Below, piece by piece: positions 9,398 to 17,778 of a stretch of 64,000 nt of DNA. Below the pieces are notes generated by a model. The model was not told where the DNA came from, ran no database searches, and saw only the letters and a list, made by a program, of their open reading frames with translations. Made by a program: the position numbers and the translations under genes. Position 1 is the stretch's first letter. Each line of letters starts with the position of its first letter. This DNA is from an uncultured Faecalicatena sp. (GTDB taxonomy: Bacteria > Bacillota > Clostridia > Lachnospirales > Lachnospiraceae): assembly GCA_902489075.1 (NCBI GenBank), contig CABTYO010000011.1, positions 6,964-70,963 on the forward strand. Direction: 5' to 3'.

Positions 9398-10627
9398 ATG
9401 AGATTATTGAGTGTTACAGCACAGAAGCCGGACAGCACCGGGAGCGGAGTCTACTTAACGGAGCTGGTCAAAGGATTTGAAAAGATGAAGATAAAGCAGG
9501 CGGCAGTTGTGGGAGTGAACCGGGGGGATCAGATCTGTCTGCCAGAAGGAGTGCAGGTTTTTCCTGTCTGCTTCGGGACAGAGGAGCTGCCGTTTCCTGT
9601 TGTGGGGATGTCGGATGAGATGCCTTACAGGAGTACAAAGTATTGTGATATGACGGAGGAGATGACGGGACAGTTTCGGGAGGCTTTTGGAAGGCGGCTT
9701 TTGGAAGCAGTGAGTGCGTTCCGGCCGGATGTGATTCTGTGCCATCACCTGTATTTCCTTGCGGCAATGACAAAAGAGATGTTCCCGGAGATTCCGGTAT
9801 TTGGTATTTCCCACGGGTCTGATCTGAGACAGATTAAGAAAAATGAGTGGCAGCGGGAATATATCCTCAGCGGTATCCCACACCTGAATGGGATCTTTGC
9901 ACTGCACCAGGATCAGAAGGAAGAAATCAGCAGGATATATACCTGCCCCGGTGAGCAGATCCAGGTGATCGGGACAGGGTATAACAGCGACATTTTTCAC
10001 ATCAAGGAAAACAAACGATGCCGGGACGGGGGAGAAAACCAGAAATTAAGACTGCTTTTTGCCGGAAAGATCTCCGAGAAGAAGGGGGTAAAGAGCCTGC
10101 TTCGTGCGATGGAATATCTGGAGAGACCAAAGAGTGATATCAGTCTGACACTCGTGGGCGGCGCAGGGAATGAGGCGGAATACCGGGCGATCTGCGGGCT
10201 GGCAGAAGTCTGCCCGGTGGAAGTGGAATTTACTGGCCGTAAGACGCAGGAGGAACTTGCACTTCTGATGAATCAGAGTGATGTCTTTGTGCTGCCTTCT
10301 TTTTATGAAGGGCTTCCTCTGGTTGTGGTGGAGGCGATGGCCTGTGGAATGAAGGTGGTCTGCACAGACCTGCCGGGGATTTTGAACTGGCTGGATGAGA
10401 ATATTCCGAATCATGGCGTGGTGTTTGTGGAACCTCCGGCTATGGTGAATGAGGATGAGCCGCTAGAGGATGCGCTGCCTCTGTTCGAGAGAAGGCTGGC
10501 AGCTGCTATTGAAAAGGCCTGTGATGCCAGGCTGCCAAAGAGAGCGGATGTGGAACGCATCTCATGGCTCAGCCTGTGTGAACGGCTGGCAGCCTGGATG
10601 AACACGGAAGAAGGAAATTGCATATAG
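9398..10627 (+). CDS. Family 4 glycosyltransferase (GT-B fold)
   Basis: A 409-residue retaining glycosyltransferase with a nucleotide-sugar binding C-terminal half: GKISEKKGVKSLL, and the EX7E motif in FYEGLPLVVVEAMACG. The N-terminal half begins with a GT4-type strand and PDSTGSGVYL. Donor and acceptor cannot be told. It is not embedded in a polysaccharide locus, and a strong terminator follows directly. GGAG at 9386-9389 precedes the ATG. Confidence 0.85.
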   Translation: MRLLSVTAQKPDSTGSGVYLTELVKGFEKMKIKQAAVVGVNRGDQICLPEGVQVFPVCFGTEELPFPVVGMSDEMPYRSTKYCDMTEEMTGQFREAFGRRLLEAVSAFRPDVILCHHLYFLAAMTKEMFPEIPVFGISHGSDLRQIKKNEWQREYILSGIPHLNGIFALHQDQKEEISRIYTCPGEQIQVIGTGYNSDIFHIKENKRCRDGGENQKLRLLFAGKISEKKGVKSLLRAMEYLERPKSDISLTLVGGAGNEAEYRAICGLAEVCPVEVEFTGRKTQEELALLMNQSDVFVLPSFYEGLPLVVVEAMACGMKVVCTDLPGILNWLDENIPNHGVVFVEPPAMVNEDEPLEDALPLFERRLAAAIEKACDARLPKRADVERISWLSLCERLAAWMNTEEGNCI

Positions 10628-10639
10628 AAGGCTGGAAAG

Positions 10640-10679
10640 CGGCCTGTGTTCATAATCAAATGAATGCAGGCTGTTTTTT
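10640..10679 (+). terminator. Rho-independent terminator after the glycosyltransferase
   Basis: A 14-bp stem including a few G-T pairs (10640-10653 with 10660-10673) and a 6-nt loop, followed by six T. Confidence 0.85.
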
Positions 10680-10801
10680 AATGATAGATTCTGTCAATAA
10701 ATAGGCATGATTATATGAAATATCAATTAGCGGCGCACAGACCTTCGTGATAAAATTCTCTTAACAGGGGATTTTTCGAAAAGATCAGGGAGGTTTGCGG
10801 A

Positions 10802-11482
10802 ATGCTGATAGATATGCATATGCATGAAATGCGTTACTCCGGCGACAGCTTTCTAAAACTGGAGCAGATGGTGGAACTGGCAAAATGGCGTGGGCTGGAC
10901 GGAATCTGTATTACAGACCATGACAGTATGGGGCTGAAAGAGTTTGCGGAAGAATATACAGAGAAGACAGGTTTTCCGATCTTTGTGGGGATCGAATATT
11001 TTTCACTGCAGGGAGATATCGTGGCATTTGGGATTGAGGACTACCCAAAAGAGAGGATTGAGGCACAGGAGTTTGTTTCCTATGTACAAAGCCAGGGCGG
11101 CATGTGCTTTTCTGCCCACCCGTTCCGGAATAATAACAGAGGGCTGGAGGAGAATCTTCGTGTCGTAAAGGGGCTGGATGGTGTGGAGGTACTCAACGGG
11201 AGTACCCTGTATGAGGCGAACAGAAAAGCGGCGGATTACGCGAAGGAGCTGAATCTTGCCATGCTCGGGTCCAGTGACTGTCATGTACCGGAGAAGCTTG
11301 GAATCTATGCGACATACTTTCAGAGAGAGGTCAGCTCTGTGGAGGAACTGATCCAGGCTGTGAAAAAGAAAGAGTGCATGCCTGCGTACTATAAAGAAGG
11401 AAACTATTATTTCTGGGATACGGTAAGCCGGATCGATGCACCGTTTGTCATACGGGAGGAAAAACGCGCTGCATTTGTATAA
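10802..11482 (+). CDS. PHP-domain metal-dependent phosphoesterase
   Basis: A 226-residue protein of the polymerase and histidinol phosphatase (PHP) fold. Metal ligands are recognisable in order: HMH near the N terminus, TDHDS (about residues 39-43), E in VGIEYF, H in SAHPF, and SDCH near residue 158. Stand-alone PHP proteins hydrolyse phosphoesters of nucleotides or small metabolites; the substrate here is not evident. Start is supported by GGGAGG at 10788-10793. It is monocistronic, between a terminator and the sdpRI operon. Confidence 0.85.
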   Translation: MLIDMHMHEMRYSGDSFLKLEQMVELAKWRGLDGICITDHDSMGLKEFAEEYTEKTGFPIFVGIEYFSLQGDIVAFGIEDYPKERIEAQEFVSYVQSQGGMCFSAHPFRNNNRGLEENLRVVKGLDGVEVLNGSTLYEANRKAADYAKELNLAMLGSSDCHVPEKLGIYATYFQREVSSVEELIQAVKKKECMPAYYKEGNYYFWDTVSRIDAPFVIREEKRAAFV

Positions 11483-11583
11483 GAGAAGAATTGCGGAATT
11501 ATACAGGAGAGGCAAAGATAGAAGAATGAACTCCATCAGGGAAGCAAAGATGGAAGATATATTTTGATAAACAGGGCGACAGA

Positions 11584-11660
11584 TATTTAGATAATTTTCT
11601 AAATACCTGTTGCTTTTTGATTTGCGAAGTGGTATAAAGTAATTAGAAATATTTCTAAAT
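11584..11660 (+). promoter_or_regulatory. sdpRI promoter flanked by two palindromic operators
   Basis: A sigma-A promoter, TTGCTT (11610-11615), 17 bp, TATAAA (11633-11638), is bracketed by two similar 20-bp dyads. Operator 1 is ATTTAGA-N6-TCTAAAT at 11585-11604, just upstream of the -35. Operator 2 is AATTAGA-N6-TCTAAAT at 11641-11660, just after the -10 and over the likely start point. The centres are 56 bp apart. The arrangement predicts repression by the ArsR-type repressor encoded next. Confidence 0.75.
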
Positions 11661-11700
11661 AGCTTCGGTCGAAGATTTCCATAAGAAATGGGGGATGCAA

Positions 11701-11967
11701 ATGAGCTTTGCAGAGACATTTAAAGCATTATCAGATCCGGTCCGGCGGGAGATCCTGGTGCTTTTAAAGGATAAGACGATGTCCGCGGGTGAGATCGGCA
11801 GTCATTTTGACATGACAGGTGCAACGATTTCCTATCATCTGAATGTATTGAAGAAGGCGGATCTGGTGTGGGAGACGAAAGTTAAGAATTTTGTTTATTA
11901 TGAGCTGAATACTTCTGTCGTGGAAGAAATTATGCTGTGGCTGTCTGAACTGAAAGGAGATAAGTGA
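11701..11967 (+). CDS. sdpR: ArsR-family autorepressor, SdpR type
   Basis: An 88-residue winged-helix repressor. It opens with FAETFKALSDPVRREIL and has the recognition region DMTGATISYHLNVL, typical of SdpR, which represses its own sdpRI operon. No metal-binding cysteine pair is seen. An ATG at 11695 is also in frame, but the GGGGGA at 11690-11695 is correctly spaced only for the ATG at 11701. The sdpI gene begins 1 bp after the stop. Two palindromes around the promoter are the likely binding sites. Confidence 0.88.
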   Translation: MSFAETFKALSDPVRREILVLLKDKTMSAGEIGSHFDMTGATISYHLNVLKKADLVWETKVKNFVYYELNTSVVEEIMLWLSELKGDK

Positions 11968-11968
11968 T

Positions 11969-12616
11969 ATGAGAGAGGAAAATAAGTATAAGAAATATAA
12001 AAGCGAGATTATCATTACAACAATCATTACGCTTCTTCCTATCCTGGTGGGAATCCTGCTCTGGGATAAGATGCCGGATAAAGTGGTGGTTCACTGGGGA
12101 AGGGATAATCAGCCGAATGGCTGGGCGAGCAAGGGATTTGCAGTGTTCGCGCTTCCGGTCCTGCTTGCCATGGTACAGCTCTTCTGTGTGGTGACGACAT
12201 TGAACGACCCGAAGAAGCAGAATATCAGTCCCAAGATGCTAAAGCTTGTGTTCTGGCTGATTCCGTTTATTGCCTGGATCTGCTGCGGCATGACTTATAT
12301 CTGGTCAGCAGGCGTGAAAGTGAATGTCGGGATGCTTGCAAGTCTGATAGTCGGAATCATCTTTATTATTGTGGGCAATTACATTCCAAAGAGCCGGCAG
12401 AGCTATACGGTGGGAATCAAGCTTCCGTGGACACTGGACAGCACAGAGAACTGGAACCGGACAGCGAGGCTCTCTGGAAAGCTGTGGATCGCGTCCGGCG
12501 CCGTATTTATAATAGAAGGATTTGTGCAGTGGTACGGTCTGGTATATGTGGTGATCCTGGCAATGCTGATCATCCCTGCCGCATATTCCTTTATTCTTTA
12601 TCAAAAAGGGATATAA
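11969..12616 (+). CDS. sdpI: SdpI-family membrane protein (DUF1648)
   Basis: A 215-residue membrane protein with about six helices. It contains the DUF1648 signature near the N terminus (MPDKVVVHWGRDNQPNGW) and an SdpI-type second half (IPKSRQSYTVGIKLPWTL). In Bacillus, SdpI gives immunity to the SdpC killing factor and sequesters SdpR. No sdpC-like toxin gene is nearby, so this may be an orphan immunity/sensor pair. The AAAGGAG ribosome site lies inside the end of sdpR. The 3' end overlaps the convergent HAD gene by 26 bp. Confidence 0.87.
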   Translation: MREENKYKKYKSEIIITTIITLLPILVGILLWDKMPDKVVVHWGRDNQPNGWASKGFAVFALPVLLAMVQLFCVVTTLNDPKKQNISPKMLKLVFWLIPFIAWICCGMTYIWSAGVKVNVGMLASLIVGIIFIIVGNYIPKSRQSYTVGIKLPWTLDSTENWNRTARLSGKLWIASGAVFIIEGFVQWYGLVYVVILAMLIIPAAYSFILYQKGI

Positions 12617-13217
12617 GTTCCGAGATGCAGCGGATTCTTGTTTTTGCATCCGGCACATCTCCGAAGCCATACTCTGCGAAGATAAACGGGATCCCGGCCT
12701 CTGTGCAGGCCCGGGAATCCCCCAGAGTATCGCCTACGTAGACAGCGTCTTTGATTCCATTTCGTTCCATCAGCTTTAAGATCGTCTGTCCCTTGGAGGT
12801 ATGGGTATCTCCGAAGCAGAGATGATCCTGAATATAGGTTCCAAGCCCGGTGGTCTTTAAGAGGACGTCGATATAACCGCACTGACAGTTGCTTACAATA
12901 AAGAGAGGAATTCTCTTAGAGAGTGTCTCAAGAGTTTCCTTCACGCCATCATACAGAACTCCGGGTTTTGTCTCTAGCAGCCGGTTCTCATAATCAAAAC
13001 ACAAGTTGCCGAGCCGGTTCTGTTCTTCCAGTGGAAGTTCCGGGAAAAGTGCTTCGTATATTTCGTTCATCGGCAGGCCGAAAAGACTCTTTAACATGTC
13101 GCCGTCGATCCGAAGGTCCAGGTCAGAATTCTCAGCAATTGCCTGATTCCAGGACTCTGCAACCGTATCCGTTGAGTTCCATAATGTTCCGTCAATATCA
13201 AAAATAATTCCATCCAT
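12591..13217 (-). CDS. HAD-family phosphatase (subfamily IA, phosphoglycolate phosphatase-like)
   Basis: A 208-residue HAD hydrolase with all four motifs: DIDGT (nucleophile D7 and acid D9), VSNCQ, the lysine in HTSKGQTI, and YVGDTLGDSRACTEAG. The cap is helical, as in phosphoglycolate phosphatase and beta-phosphoglucomutase relatives. The substrate is not determinable. It converges on sdpI with a 26-bp overlap of the two 3' ends, and no terminator fits between them. Confidence 0.87.
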   Translation of the reverse strand: MDGIIFDIDGTLWNSTDTVAESWNQAIAENSDLDLRIDGDMLKSLFGLPMNEIYEALFPELPLEEQNRLGNLCFDYENRLLETKPGVLYDGVKETLETLSKRIPLFIVSNCQCGYIDVLLKTTGLGTYIQDHLCFGDTHTSKGQTILKLMERNGIKDAVYVGDTLGDSRACTEAGIPFIFAEYGFGDVPDAKTRIRCISELISLFDKE

Positions 13218-13322
13218 GATCTTACACCTCTTTATTTTCCTTCAGTCTGCTTTTTATGATAACATAAAAATAGCCTTTTAAAAAGAAAGAATTTAGTGTA
13301 TACTCTATTATGATAAAGAACT

Positions 13323-13418
13323 GTTACTGTTCACAGCAGATAGAAGTCGGCAGATTGATTCGTCGAGCTTGCTCGTAAGAAGCTATTTGCTGACTTCTAT
13401 CTGACTGGAACCAGTAAC
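13323..13418. repeat. Imperfect hairpin repeat in the polA upstream region
   Basis: Outer arms GTTACTG (13323-13329) and CAGTAAC (13412-13418) enclose a 12-bp perfect arm (13337-13348 with 13392-13403), and a small GC hairpin CGAGC/GCTCG (13364-13368/13371-13375) sits at the tip. It looks like a dispersed intergenic element rather than a terminator, since no T-run follows on either strand. Confidence 0.65.
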
Positions 13419-13455
13419 AAAGAACCAGATTTATACTGGATAATGGAGAATGAAG

Positions 13456-16071
13456 ATGAGAGAGAAAATAGTATTAATAGATGGTCACAGTATTTTAAAC
13501 AGAGCGTTCTATGGTGTCCCGGACCTGACGAATTCGGAAGGGCTTCATACGAACGCTGTTTATGGTTTTTTAAATATCATGTTCAAGATTCTGGACGAGG
13601 AGAAGCCGGAGTATCTGACCGTGACTTTTGATGTACACGCCCCCACCTTCCGGCATGAGATGTATGCCGAGTATAAAGGGACGAGAAAGCCGATGGCTGA
13701 GGAATTAAGGCAGCAGGTCCCAGTGATCAAGGAAGTCCTGACCGCGATGAATATTGAGATCATCGAGAAGGCAGGCCTGGAGGCGGACGACCTTCTGGGG
13801 ACAATTTCCAGGAGCTGTGAAGAGAAGGGGCTGGATGTCGCGATTATTTCCGGAGACAGGGATACTCTGCAGCTGGCGACGGAGCACGTGAAGATCCGGA
13901 TTCCTAAGACAAAGCAGGGCAGGACAGAGGTGGAGGATTATTATGCCGCCGATGTGAAGGAGAAGTATGGCGTGACTCCGACAGAATTTATCGATGTGAA
14001 GGCACTGATGGGAGATGCCTCTGACAATATTCCGGGTGTTCCGGGAGTCGGGGAGAAGACGGCAACGAAGATTATCATGGAGTATGGCTCCATCGAGAAT
14101 GCCTATGCCCATGTTGAGGAGATCAAGCCGCCCCGTGCAAGCAAGAATCTTAAGGAGTTCTGGGACCAGGCATGCATGAGCAAGACACTTGCGACGATCA
14201 ATACCCGTGCGGAGATTGAATTTAATCTGGAAGCGGCAAAGCACGGCAATCCGTATACAAAGGAAGCGCATGATTATTTTCAGCGGCTGCAGTTCAAGAA
14301 TCTGCTGAGCCGTTTTGATGTAGAGTCTTCGGTGAATGATGTGGAATCTTTTTTTAAGGAGATCACCGATAAGAAGGAAGCGGAAAAGGTATTTGCCGAG
14401 GCAGCGAAGGCGGATACGGTTGGAGCCGCACTCACAGAGGATAACGGGAATGTCCTGCCGCTGTTTGCGCATCCGTCAGGTTATGGCAGGCTGACGATTG
14501 CCTATGGAAAGGACCAGGTCCGTTCCATCCCATGCAGCCCTGAGATGGAGATGGACTACCTGTTTACAAAGCTGTCAGAGCTGGCAGAAAAGGCAGAGAC
14601 TTTCGCGATGTTTGATCTGAAAAAGTACCTTCCGGTCCTTCAGATAAGGAAGCCGGAGCACTGTTTTGACGCAACAGTGGCAGCCTACCTGTTGAATCCT
14701 CTGAAGAATGATTATACGTATGAGGATGTGGCGAGGGAACAGTTGAATCTCATGATTGATGAGAAGGCAGAGCCGATGACGAAGGCATGCTATGAGGCAT
14801 ACACTGCCTGTGCGGCAGCAGGGATTTTAAGAGAAAAGATGCAGAGCCAGGGCATGTATCATCTTTTTACGGATATTGAGATGCCGCTTGTATTTACGCT
14901 TTTTGATATGGAGCAGGCAGGAATCCAGGTGGAGGCGGAGGCCTTGAAGTTCTACGGGGAACAGCTGGGCGGACGCATTGTAGAATTGGAGAAGGAGATC
15001 TATGAGGCAGCAGGGGAGACGTTTAACATCAATTCCCCGAAGCAGCTCGGTGTGGTCCTGTTCGACCATATGCAGCTTCCGAACGGGAAGAAGACGAAGA
15101 CCGGATATTCCACGGCAGCGGATGTGTTAGACAAGCTGGCGCCGGATTACCCGATTGTGGCCAAGATCCTGGAATACAGGCAGCTGTCGAAGCTGAAGTC
15201 CACGTATGCGGACGGACTGGCCGTCTATATCGGGCCGGACGGCAGGATTCATGGAAAGTTCAACCAGACGATCACCGCGACGGGGCGGATCAGCAGTACA
15301 GAGCCGAACCTGCAGAATATTCCGGTCCGCATGGAGCTGGGACGTCTGATCAGGAAAGTATTTGTACCGAAGGAAGGCTGTGTCTTTATTGATGCGGATT
15401 ATTCCCAGATCGAGCTGAGAATTCTGGCACACTGTTCGGGTGACGAGCAGCTGATCCAGGCTTATAAAGAGGCGAGGGACATCCACAGGATGACGGCCTC
15501 CCAGGTGTTCCATACCCCGTTTGACGAAGTGACGGACCTGCAGCGCAGGAATGCAAAGGCGGTCAACTTCGGAATCGTATACGGGATCAGTTCCTTTGGG
15601 CTGAGCCAGGACTTGAGTATTACGAGGAAAGAAGCGGCACAGTATATTGAGAATTATTTCGAGACCTATCCGGGAATCAAGCGTTTCCTGGATGATACAG
15701 TTGCCCATGCCAAAGAGGAAGGGTATGTGGTGACACTGTTCGGCAGGAGAAGACCTGTACCGGAACTGAAATCAAGCAACTTTATGCAGAGGAATTTTGG
15801 GGAGCGTGTGGCAATGAATGCTCCGATCCAGGGCTCTGCGGCAGATATCATGAAGATCGCCATGATCGGTGTGAACCGGGAGCTGAAGGAAAAGGGACTC
15901 AAGTCGAAGCTGATCCTTCAGGTACACGATGAACTTCTGATTGAAGCATACAAGGATGAAGTGGATGAAGTACAGGAGATTCTCAAGCGTCAGATGGAAG
16001 ATGCGGCAGATCTGGATGTGCCGCTGATTGTGGACATGCATACAGGTGAGAACTGGTATGAGGCGAAATAA
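13456..16071 (+). CDS. polA: DNA polymerase I
   Basis: An 871-residue family A polymerase used in Okazaki fragment processing and repair. The order is a 5'-3' exonuclease/FEN domain (about 1-290, with AGLEADDLLGT and DASDNIPGVPGVG), a 3'-5' exonuclease-like domain (about 300-480), and the polymerase domain with motif A DADYSQIELRILAH, motif B KAVNFGIVYG and motif C QVHDELL. The DxE metal-binding pair of the proofreading domain is not visible, so proofreading is probably lost, as in many Gram-positive Pol I enzymes. The ATG at 13456 is chosen over 13450 because GGAG at 13445-13448 is then 7 bp away. coaE follows with a 1-bp gap. Confidence 0.95.
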   Translation: MREKIVLIDGHSILNRAFYGVPDLTNSEGLHTNAVYGFLNIMFKILDEEKPEYLTVTFDVHAPTFRHEMYAEYKGTRKPMAEELRQQVPVIKEVLTAMNIEIIEKAGLEADDLLGTISRSCEEKGLDVAIISGDRDTLQLATEHVKIRIPKTKQGRTEVEDYYAADVKEKYGVTPTEFIDVKALMGDASDNIPGVPGVGEKTATKIIMEYGSIENAYAHVEEIKPPRASKNLKEFWDQACMSKTLATINTRAEIEFNLEAAKHGNPYTKEAHDYFQRLQFKNLLSRFDVESSVNDVESFFKEITDKKEAEKVFAEAAKADTVGAALTEDNGNVLPLFAHPSGYGRLTIAYGKDQVRSIPCSPEMEMDYLFTKLSELAEKAETFAMFDLKKYLPVLQIRKPEHCFDATVAAYLLNPLKNDYTYEDVAREQLNLMIDEKAEPMTKACYEAYTACAAAGILREKMQSQGMYHLFTDIEMPLVFTLFDMEQAGIQVEAEALKFYGEQLGGRIVELEKEIYEAAGETFNINSPKQLGVVLFDHMQLPNGKKTKTGYSTAADVLDKLAPDYPIVAKILEYRQLSKLKSTYADGLAVYIGPDGRIHGKFNQTITATGRISSTEPNLQNIPVRMELGRLIRKVFVPKEGCVFIDADYSQIELRILAHCSGDEQLIQAYKEARDIHRMTASQVFHTPFDEVTDLQRRNAKAVNFGIVYGISSFGLSQDLSITRKEAAQYIENYFETYPGIKRFLDDTVAHAKEEGYVVTLFGRRRPVPELKSSNFMQRNFGERVAMNAPIQGSAADIMKIAMIGVNRELKEKGLKSKLILQVHDELLIEAYKDEVDEVQEILKRQMEDAADLDVPLIVDMHTGENWYEAK

Positions 16072-16072
16072 G

Positions 16073-16654
16073 ATGAAAGTGATAGGGATTACAGGAGGCG
16101 TAGGCTCAGGAAAAAGTGAGGTTCTGCGTTATCTGGAAGAAGAATACGGCGCCGTGGTCTGTCAGCTGGATGAAGTGGCAAAAGAGCTTCAGAAGAAAGG
16201 CGGCATGTGCTATCAGGAAATTGTGGATTATTTTGGAACCGGGATTCTTGGAACAGATCAGGAACTGGACAGACAGAAGCTTTCTGCCATCGTCTTTTCG
16301 GATGAGGAGAAGCGGAAGATCCTCAACGGGATCGTCCATCCACAGGTGAAGCAATGGACCCGGCAGGATATAGAAGAAAAGAGAGAGCAGAAGACGCCGC
16401 TTTATGTGATTGAAGCGGCTCTTCTGCCGGAAGCAGGCTATGATAAGATCTGTCAGGAAATGTGGTACATCTATGCCCGCGAGGAGGTCAGAAGGGAACG
16501 CCTTAAGAAGTCCAGAGGATATTCGGATGAGAGGATCAGCCATATGATCGCTTCGCAGCCAGATGAGGCAGCATTTCGGGACGCCTGCAGCGTTGTGATC
16601 GACAACAGCGGTACATTTGAAGAGACTAAGAAGCAAATAGGAGAGAACTTATGA
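16073..16654 (+). CDS. coaE: Dephospho-CoA kinase
   Basis: Phosphorylates dephospho-CoA, the last step of coenzyme A synthesis. The 193-residue protein has the P-loop GGVGSGKS (residues 8-15), the CQLDEVAKEL substrate segment, and an RGYSDERI lid-type region. The start at 16073 matches the family N terminus; a longer in-frame extension would lie inside polA. The 3' end overlaps walJ by 4 bp, so polA, coaE and walJ look like one operon. Confidence 0.94.
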   Translation: MKVIGITGGVGSGKSEVLRYLEEEYGAVVCQLDEVAKELQKKGGMCYQEIVDYFGTGILGTDQELDRQKLSAIVFSDEEKRKILNGIVHPQVKQWTRQDIEEKREQKTPLYVIEAALLPEAGYDKICQEMWYIYAREEVRRERLKKSRGYSDERISHMIASQPDEAAFRDACSVVIDNSGTFEETKKQIGENL

Positions 16655-17448
16655 GATTATGCAGCATTGCGAGCGGCAGCAGCGGGAACTGCATCTATGT
16701 AGGCAGTGACCGGACGCACCTGCTCGTGGATACAGGAATCAGCAAAAAAAAGATTGATGCGGGATTGAAGGAACTGGATGTCAAAGGGGAGGAGTTAAGC
16801 GGAATTCTGATCACCCATGAGCATTCAGACCATATTCAGGGGCTGGGCGTTTTCAGCCGGAAGTATGAGGTCCCGATCTATGCAACACCCGGGACAATTG
16901 AAGGGATCAAAGGATACGGTCCGCTTGGAAAGATGCCCGAGGGGCTTCTCAATCCCATACATATAGATGAAAGTTTTACACTGGGAGATATTACGATCGA
17001 TCCGTTTCGGATTTCCCATGATGCAAAAGAGCCGTCAGGCTACCGCATGAACTGCGGGGACAAGTCTGTGGCAGTGGCTACGGACCTGGGAATTTATGAT
17101 GATTATATTGTAGAAAAACTGCAGAATCTGGATGCCGTGCTCCTGGAGGCGAACCATGACATCCATATGCTGGAGGTCGGTTCTTACCCTTATTATTTAA
17201 AAAGGAGAGTCATGGGAGATAAAGGGCATTTATCAAACGAATTGTCAGGACGGCTTCTTTGTGATATACTACATGATAATTTGAAGCACATCGTGCTTGG
17301 ACATCTCAGCAAGGAGAACAATTATGCGAAGCTTGCCTATGAGACCGTGAAGTTGGAAGTAACACTCGGCGACAACGATTATAAAGGGGAAGACCTGGAT
17401 ATGGCTGTCGCGAACAGGGATGTGATTTCAGAGATAATTACCGTTTAG
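16651..17448 (+). CDS. walJ: WalJ/YycJ-type metallo-beta-lactamase-fold hydrolase
   Basis: A 265-residue MBL-fold protein. The signature SIASGSSGNC, the metal motif THEHSDH and later ISHD, ATD and HLS ligands fit WalJ (YycJ/VicX), a DNase-like protein tied to cell-wall and genome maintenance in Firmicutes. In Bacillus it lies with the walRK system. Here it is instead translationally coupled to coaE by a 4-bp overlap. The exact substrate is not known from sequence. Confidence 0.85.
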   Translation: MRLCSIASGSSGNCIYVGSDRTHLLVDTGISKKKIDAGLKELDVKGEELSGILITHEHSDHIQGLGVFSRKYEVPIYATPGTIEGIKGYGPLGKMPEGLLNPIHIDESFTLGDITIDPFRISHDAKEPSGYRMNCGDKSVAVATDLGIYDDYIVEKLQNLDAVLLEANHDIHMLEVGSYPYYLKRRVMGDKGHLSNELSGRLLCDILHDNLKHIVLGHLSKENNYAKLAYETVKLEVTLGDNDYKGEDLDMAVANRDVISEIITV

Positions 17449-17466
17449 CTTTGAGGAGGAAGAAAG

Positions 17467-17739
17467 ATGAAGAAATGTATTGTAACAGTATTGGGAAAAG
17501 ATACCGTGGGAATCACTGCAAAAGTATGTACCTATCTGGCCGATCATAACATCAATATTCTGGACATTTCCCAGACCATTATTCAGGGATATTTTAACAT
17601 GATGATGATTGTAGATGTGACTGGCCTTGAGAAGGATTTCAAACTGGTATGTGATGAGCTGGAAGTACTGGGACAGGAGATCGGAGTGAATATCCGCTGC
17701 CAGAGAGAAGAGATTTTTGAAAAAATGCACCGACTGTAA
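17467..17739 (+). CDS. ACT-domain protein (UPF0237)
   Basis: A 90-residue single ACT domain: VTVLGKDTVGITAKV, then NINILDISQTI. ACT domains bind amino acids or similar small ligands and usually act as sensors. The gene precedes the PFL/UPF0210 gene, as in many Gram-positive genomes, suggesting a two-protein unit. AGGAGGAAGA precedes the ATG. Confidence 0.9.
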   Translation: MKKCIVTVLGKDTVGITAKVCTYLADHNINILDISQTIIQGYFNMMMIVDVTGLEKDFKLVCDELEVLGQEIGVNIRCQREEIFEKMHRL

Positions 17740-17778
17740 GAGGAAGTAAAGGATGACTGGAAGGCGAGGATAAGTGCT

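Noticed and set aside
12591..12616. The 26-bp convergent overlap of sdpI and the HAD gene as a possible sequencing error.
   Set aside because: Both C-terminal ends look complete and in frame; short convergent overlaps are ordinary in compact genomes.
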